A stretch of 64,000 nt of DNA, from the NCBI GenBank assembly GCA_029204225.1, contig CM055092.1, forward strand, positions 14,250,059-14,314,058. Direction: 5' to 3'. The notes under the pieces are model-generated. The model had not been told where the DNA came from. It was given only the letters and a program-made list of their open reading frames with translations, and ran no database searches. This document shows, piece after piece, positions 58,515-64,000 of the stretch. Numbering within the stretch: the first letter of the stretch is position 1; each line of letters opens with the position of its first letter. The position numbers were made by a program, and so were the translations under genes. This stretch comes from Diphasiastrum complanatum (Eukaryota > Streptophyta > Lycopodiopsida > Lycopodiales > Lycopodiaceae).

Positions 58515-58871
58515 GCCCTGGCCTTTCTAATGCCTCTGGGACTATGTCTTCGTTCCCCACTGATGATTATGAACTCCAAACCTGCAAAATACACCAAAGA
58601 AGGATTTCTTCCAGCCATTTTTGTCTCTCCAAGCTTTCACCTCCCATGAAGGACTTTCTCACTTCATTGCAGAGCCTGTGACAAGCTGTATCCACTGATC
58701 AGGCACGCAGGACTATCGCTGCTCTGATACTATGTCAAAAATCAGATATGCAACATCAAGCATTCACCACAAGAAGGCGGAAGAAGAACACGCACAATCA
58801 CACTATCACTCTACAACATACTAAATGTAAAATGTACAAATAAACCTTGAACCCCTAATAGAGAGAGAAGA
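58515..58871 (-). mobile_element. Leader and LTR piece of the older minus-strand copia
   Basis: Minus-strand TAGTATCAGAGC (58732-58721) follows ...TTTTTGACA, so the LTR lies to the right (58733-58871 visible) and the leader to the left. The leader continues at 52232 after removing the young copia and leads to gag at 51458. The LTR is cut by the LARD-like element at 58872. Confidence 0.7.
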
Positions 58872-60115
58872 TGTTGTAAAGCTACCTTTACAAGCTTTAC
58901 TTTCGGCGCCATCGGCGCCAACTATGTCCCCGGCGCCAGCAGGGCCCCTGCTGCTCCCGGCGCCAATGGCGGTGGCGCCGCTCCAGGTGCCACTGTGACC
59001 AGAATCCAGCCGGCGCCAAGTTCCTATGTCTGAAAATCTTTGATCGGTTCTAGCGGAGTCCAGAGAGATCAGATTGATGTGAAATCACCTCACACCATCT
59101 AGGCATGATTTAAGGAAGCCTGGGGATCAATAAAATCTAGAGAGAGAAAATGACTTTCTAAAAAGAGAAAATCCTAGAGAGAAAAAAACGTGCTTTACCA
59201 ACTTGGGTAGCGTGCTTGGTATGAGGGGGGGTGCTGAATCACACCAATACTATAGGGGAGTGCGGGTTGCGACTCAGGGCAAGCTCCAACCAAGTCTCAG
59301 CCTCCCTTGCTGGAATGTTGTCATGGCTCTCGCCTTGGCATGCTAGCGCCCCGGAGACTAGGGTTGGTCACACAGTTGAAATGTAACCTTCTCAGATTTA
59401 TCAATAAAGTGAGATTTTTCTTAAACTGACTCTGATTACCTTTTGGGTTTCAATGTTCGGTAAAAGCGCCAATTGTAAGGCCGCTTCCAAATTTTTAAGT
59501 TGGCACATAGTTGAGGGTCGTATCCTGGGACGCTACCGGTATGCCGTCGGGGCCATTCGGTCCTGGGGGCCAGTGGTATGCTGTCGGGACCATTTGGTCC
59601 AGGAACTGGTTGTTTCCAAATCTGTCGCGGCATGTGGTTTTGAGTGTTCCTTGCATGAACGTGAATGGGTTAAGCTCTTGGGGAACGGGCTCTAACTTGT
59701 TGGCTGAGTTGGATGGCTTGCTTGGGTGGAAGTTACCTGTTTATGGCTGTCTTGTCTGGCGTGGCGCCAGGTTGGCTTCCTGCGCTCGTGACGAAGCTTT
59801 CAGTTGGTTAAGTCTGATGTAAGTCAGACCGCTTGCTTGGAATGGATGTTACTCATTTTTAACGAAGCTTCGAGTTGTTTAAGTTTGATGTATGTCGGGC
59901 GGCTTGCTTGGAGGGAAGTCACCCACATCGGGACCCCCGATCTGGCATGGCGCCAGGTTGGATCTCAATGTTGGTTTTCGGAACTTCAAGTTGGTTAAGT
60001 CTGATCGTTGTTGGCAAGTTAGCTGCTTGTATGTCAAGTGGGTTTGGATGGCAAGAGTTGAAGGCTAGGAAGCTAAGTCGTGGTTCCTGGCTCCCTTTGG
60101 GATGCCTGCGCTACA
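58872..60115 (+). repeat. 5' LTR of the LARD-like element, with GGCGCC repeats
   Basis: The first 150 bp contain about six GGCGCC palindromes. AATAAAGTGAG at about 59403 could be a polyadenylation signal. The end CTACA precedes the primer site. No canonical TATA box was recognised; ACTATAGGG near 59250 is a weak candidate. Confidence 0.7.
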
Positions 60116-60117
60116 TG

Positions 60118-60130
60118 TGGTATCAGAGCC
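60118..60130 (+). other. Primer-binding site of the LARD-like element
   Basis: TGGTATCAGAGCC two bases after the LTR end, initiator-Met type. Confidence 0.88.
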
Positions 60131-60189
60131 GACTGGCCGGTCAGCTATGCAGATCTCACGGAAATGGCCACGGTTTGAAGTTCATGAAG

Positions 60190-60990
60190 ACAACTGTTGT
60201 GCAAGGTGCTGCCCACATTGTAACCACAGGTGCGTCCACGGTCGGGGTGGTTGGTAGGACGGAGGCTTGATGAGTCAAAGTGCTGCCCTGGAGGTGTAAG
60301 CACGGTCAGTTTCCGCGGTTCGGGCCTGGCGCCGTCTGCACGTAGGACAGATGAGACAATGTGCTGCCATTAGGTTGGTGTAAGCACGGTCTGTGCCTTG
60401 TGGGGTGCAGGGTGACATATTCTCGATAGCCACCGTTCGTTTAGCTATAAGGGCTATCGACCAAATTTGGTGGGGGCATTACTGAGGCAATGTGCTGCCT
60501 AACGGTGAAAGCATGGGTGCGTCCACGATTTGGGTGGTATGCTGTCGATCGTTTAGCTATAAGGGCTATCGACTAAATTTGGTGGGGGCATTAATGAGGC
60601 AATGTGCTGCCTAACTATGAAAGCACAGGTGCGTCCACAGGGGTGGTCTATTCAAGGATAGTTGCCATTCGTTTAGCTATAAGGGCTATCGACCAATTTG
60701 GTGGGGGCGTTATCGAGGCAATGTGTTGCCTAACATTGAAAGCACGGGTGTGTCCACGATTGGGGGGTATGTTGCCGATCGTTTAGCTATAAGGACTATT
60801 GACTAGATTTGGTGGGGGCATTACTGAGGCAATGTGCTGCCTAACGGTGAAAGCACGGGTGCGTCCACGGGGGTGGTATATTCAAGGATAGCTGCTGATC
60901 GTTTAGCTATAAGGGCTATTGACCAAAAAGTGGTGGGGCGTGACTGAGGCAATGTGCTGCTTAATGGTGAAAGCACGGATAGTTGGAGGG
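60190..60990 (+). repeat. Dimeric tandem array of hairpin repeats, period about 230 bp
   Basis: The core CGTTTAGCTATAAGG occurs at 60438, 60550, 60670, 60780 and 60900, so spacings alternate 112, 120, 110 and 120 bp. Odd and even units differ in their linkers, making a higher-order dimer of about 230 bp. Each core is flanked by arms that can pair; unit 1 has CGATAGCC against GGCTATCG. Between cores lies GAGGCAATGTGCTGCCTAA with GAAAGCACGGGTGCGTCCAC. Diverged half-units without the core extend the array left to about 60190. Confidence 0.93.
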
Positions 60991-60999
60991 GTGTCCTAT

Positions 61000-62824
61000 G
61001 TGGGTTGATTCTGTGATAGATTTGTATGGGCGCGGCTAGGCAAAGGTCCGTTGGCAAGACCATCTCAAAGGGGAACCTTGTCTTTGTTACTTGTTAGTAA
61101 ACCTGCCTAAGTGTCTTACTTGTATGTATTCATGGTGAGTCTTAGTACTCGTGCTTTGCCTGGTTTGCATGATTGCTTGTGATACAAGGAGCTGATGGCT
61201 CGAGAAAGAACCTTTCTTTTGAAGGCTGATACCATCAAACAAAGAGGACTACAGAATTTGTGGGGCGGATTTGCAGTTCAAGTACTCGCACGTGAACGAC
61301 AATGAAACAACTCAATGTTTGCAAAGGATGGATGGCTAGCCTGTTTCTTGGATTAGTTTCATTTGCGACAACGCCCACCAGACGCAAGCAAAAAGTCAAA
61401 AAGTTGGAAAGGGCAATTTCAGGGGAGATCTTCTATGGAGCAGTTAGTCTTCATTTTGGGACGGCCACCTTCGGAACAGAAACTCACTGAGCATGGGTGA
61501 TATCCAATATCAGTTGGGTTTTTCCTCAAAGGGAAAAGACTAGGATCCTCTTCAAAGATTGGCAACAAGTTGGATCGAGCCATAATCCTAGTAGATGGAA
61601 AGCAAAGTGTTGGAAAGGCTTTTTGTCCAAAGAACTCTACTCTAAGTCCAATCAGTTGATTTTATAAGTGGAGGGGAATTATCACACACACCTCTCTCTT
61701 GGGGCAAATTTTGAATGAAAGTTGATCAAAACGGGGGCAAATTCAAGGTGACCTAGCCATACTCACACGAGGAGACTGGCGAACTTTGGACCTAATAAGT
61801 TGACAAGTTTTTGTTGTGGAAAGGAAAGCTTGTTATAGGCTTTCTCTGGACCAGCAATGACTAGGAAACATATGAGTACGCCGGCTTGTGTTATGTGTAA
61901 GGCAGCTGATCAATGAAGGAACTGTGAAAGTTGAGTCTTGCATGAGAGACTTGGTATTTCGAACGGACGCTAAGGGACAGTTCACGTTGAGATCGGACTA
62001 GTGCAAACTCTGGGTGCATGTGTCTGATTAAAAGAGAGCTACTTGAAGCCAAGCTCGATGTACACTTCTTGTTTTGATCGTGAGGCAACTGACCAGTGAT
62101 GGAATTGTGAAAGTCAAGTTTTGCGCGACGGACATGGTGCTTCAAACAAACGCGAAGAGATAGTTCGGATGCCGATCAAACTGGTGCGACCCTTTGGCTT
62201 TCCACGAGGTCAATGATTACATTTGGGCTGATTCAAAGAGCTACTTCAAGCTAAGTGAGAGGTGCATTGCAGAGTACTCAATCTTTGCCTACCTTAAAGA
62301 GCCTAGATGGAAAAGTATCAAAATCAGGCTGGGTCAAGGAGAGGAATCAAGGTGCAGAAGCAACAAGGCACGGAGTGGACCATAAAGCGGACAATCAAAT
62401 GATAAATCCTTTTGGCTCAGGGAGCCTTGATACCTGTGTGGAACTGAGCAAATCTGGAGCTCAGGGAGCTCAACACAAAGTGCATCAAGGACAAATCAGG
62501 AGCTCAAAGGAGTTCCAAAGTCGAAAGTCAGAAGCGACAGGGGCAAACATTTCAAAGAAAGGCCTCTGTCACCAGTTAATAAGGTTCTTGGGTTTTACGA
62601 AAGCGATATCAAATCTACGCTTTTCTCAGACAAAGATATATTTTCAAGTTATGTAATTTCTAGTACAAAGAGCTGAGCCTCCGACTTGTGCTGTGCCAAC
62701 TTCAATGTTAATAAAAACTGGCCAATAAATTGAGTACTGTGCCAAGTAGCTTAAATGTATAGTTATTTTAATTGGGAGACACCTTTACTTTAATCTGACA
62801 TCTGATGAGGACATCAGATTTTAT
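61000..62824. other. Non-coding internal part of the LARD-like element
   Basis: No retroviral domain was recognised on either strand. Two stretches (about 61900-61990 and 62080-62170) share TGTGAAAGT.AAGT and TCAAACTGGTGC-like blocks, hinting at an old internal duplication. Confidence 0.5.
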
Positions 62825-62838
62825 AAAGGTGGGGTGGA
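62825..62838 (+). other. Polypurine tract of the LARD-like element
   Basis: AAAGGTGGGGTGGA immediately before the 3' LTR start. Confidence 0.75.
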
Positions 62839-63073
62839 TGTTGTAAAGCTACATTTACAAGCCTTACTTCCGGCACCATCGGCGCCAACTATGTCCTCGG
62901 CGCTAGCAATGCCCCTGCTGCTCCTGGCGCCAATGGCGCCGGCGCCGCTTCCGGCGCCACTGTGACCAGAATCCAGCCGGCACCAAGTTCCTATGGCTGA
63001 AAATCTTTGATCGGTTCTAGCAGAGTCCAGAGAGCTCAGATCGATGTGCAATCACCTCACACGATCTAGGCAT
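62839..63073 (+). repeat. Truncated 3' LTR of the LARD-like element
   Basis: Aligns with 58872-59110 with some substitutions, several of which destroy GGCGCC sites. Similarity ends at AGGCATGATT. Confidence 0.85.
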
Positions 63074-63168
63074 GATTCTTGAGCCTTGAGCACAGAACCC
63101 ATTAGGGCTAGATTCATCTCTAATCTTGTAGGAGGTTTTTAATTTCTACTTGATCTTCTAAGCTCTCC

Positions 63169-64000
63169 CTACTCACTTGATTCGGGAGTATCTCCCTTAT
63201 TAGTATCACTTGTTATTGACAAGTACCACTTAGGCACTCTCCTAGGAATCTCATTATTAACCTTGTCCTTTTCCATTGGATCTTCCATATCGACACCAAC
63301 TTCTTCCTTCACTTGCACTTTAGCTCTATCGTCAAAGGGATCAATTGTCAATTTTATTTGGTCATTTTGACCCATCTCATCAAAAGTAGAATCTATGAAA
63401 ATCACGAGCTTTTGTGCATCTATGTCATACATCATATATGCCTTGGCTCTTTCATCATATCCAAGGAAAATACACTTAACAACCTTTGCATTCAACTTTC
63501 ATCAGGCACATGAGCATAAGCATCACAACCAAATACTCGTAAATGAGAAATATTAGGTCTCTTTTCAGTAGAAGCTTTGTAAGGTGTCTTACCCTCCACA
63601 GACTTAGTAGGACACCGATTCAAGATATGAGTAGTTGTGTTGCATGCTTCTGTCCAAAAAGTATTTGGAAAACCCTTGCTCTTAAGCATTGCCCTAGCCA
63701 TCTCCACAATGGATCTATTTTTCCATTCTAGAACTCCATTCTATTGTGGTGAATAGGGTGTAGTAGTTTGTCTCTTGATCCCCTAATCCTTGCAAAAATT
63801 TATGAACTCTGTTGAAAAATACTCACCGCCACCATCTGATCTGAGGGTCTTAATATAACAACCTGTTTGTTTTTCAACTAGATCCTTGAACTCTCTAAAC
63901 TTTGCAAAAGCATCAGATTTCTTGCTCATGAAATAAATCTAGATATGTCTACTATAGTCATCAATAAATGTGATGAAATAGTAACAACCACTAATGGACC
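63169..64000 (-). pseudogene. Copia integrase fragment on the minus strand, cut by the window edge
   Basis: On the minus strand the integrase core reads FITFIDDYS, then LRSDGGGEY, then SPQ-stop-NGVLEWKNRSIVEMARAML, so all three acidic residues are kept but a stop (about 63745) interrupts. The text continues to FWTEACNTTTHILNRCPTKS, LRVFGCDAYAHVP and, after a frameshift near 63495, KCIFLGYDERAKAYMMYD, with an acidic linker ending at a stop at 63169. The RT part that should follow is missing, because the LARD 3' LTR lies there. The 5' side runs out of the window. Confidence 0.9.

Larger units (their letters stand above)
58872..63073 (+). mobile_element. Non-coding LTR retroelement (LARD-like), 3' LTR truncated
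   Basis: A 1244-bp 5' LTR (58872-60115) ends CTACA, followed by TG and the primer site TGGTATCAGAGCC at 60118. The internal region (60116-62838, 2.7 kb) has no recognisable gag or pol on either strand but holds a tandem hairpin array. A polypurine tract AAAGGTGGGGTGGA precedes a second TGTTGTAAAGC at 62839, whose first 235 bp or so match the 5' LTR before similarity stops at about 63073, next to a copia fragment. Such coding-free elements need proteins from another element. The alternative that the LTR begins at 59231 after an ATGAGGGGGGG tract is less likely. Confidence 0.78.

Noticed and set aside
59224-59245. LTR start after the ATGAGGGGGGG tract
   Set aside because: The direct repeat with the sequence at 62839 starts earlier, at 58872, and a proper polypurine tract precedes the 62839 copy; no second copy of the 59231 sequence was found.
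59436-60270. Overlapping ORFs in the LARD LTR and leader
   Set aside because: No domain similarity; they cross the LTR end and primer site, so they are not coding units.
60190-60990. CRISPR-like array
   Set aside because: Units are long, alternate in length, and the stretches between cores are themselves repeated, so there are no unique spacers; the context is a plant LTR element.

Overview
The window reads as nuclear DNA of a land plant with a large, retrotransposon-rich genome. The evidence is a secreted class III peroxidase with the usual four-exon layout, a pfkB-family kinase of the type known from plants, initiator-Met-tRNA primer sites on most elements, plant Ty1/copia and Ty3 lineages, and long introns full of transposon debris. 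The species cannot be told from the sequence; a fern, gymnosperm or other large-genome plant would fit. Only two host genes are well supported. Almost everything else is retroelement sequence of different ages, often nested.

Layout. 1-3.5 kb: AT-rich intergenic sequence with GA microsatellites. 3.5-16.8 kb (minus strand): an apparently intact pfkB kinase gene of eight exons whose first intron is about 9.6 kb long. That intron holds a solo LTR with a perfect target-site duplication, broken chromovirus and copia pieces, a 111-bp hairpin element, and a tandem TRIM (small non-autonomous LTR element) whose LTRs carry a tRNA-like module with intact-looking A and B boxes. 17-21.4 kb: a decayed copia element. 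21.6-30 kb: a decayed Tat/Athila-like Ty3 element with a cluster of heat-shock-element-like palindromes and an extra downstream ORF. 30.7-37.6 kb: a minus-strand copia LTR, then a second Tat/Athila-like Ty3 element with a tRNA-Asp-type primer site. 39.5-41.6 kb (plus): the class III peroxidase gene. 41.8-47 kb: AT-rich intergenic sequence with a long CT microsatellite and a degenerate telomere-like patch. 47.4-64 kb: a nest of copia elements, including one almost complete young copia (52233-58514) inserted in the leader of an older minus-strand copia, and a non-coding LARD-like element (58872-63073) with a dimeric tandem array of hairpin repeats.

How things relate. The kinase and the peroxidase have no visible functional link. 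The retroelements interact through nesting: the TRIM sits inside a chromovirus chromodomain; the young copia splits an older copia leader; and the LARD array shares a hairpin core of about 50 bp with the chromovirus fragment near 10.45 kb. The most unusual item is the TRIM with a tRNA-like Pol III promoter module inside its LTR, formally comparable to Cassandra elements, whose LTRs carry 5S rRNA.
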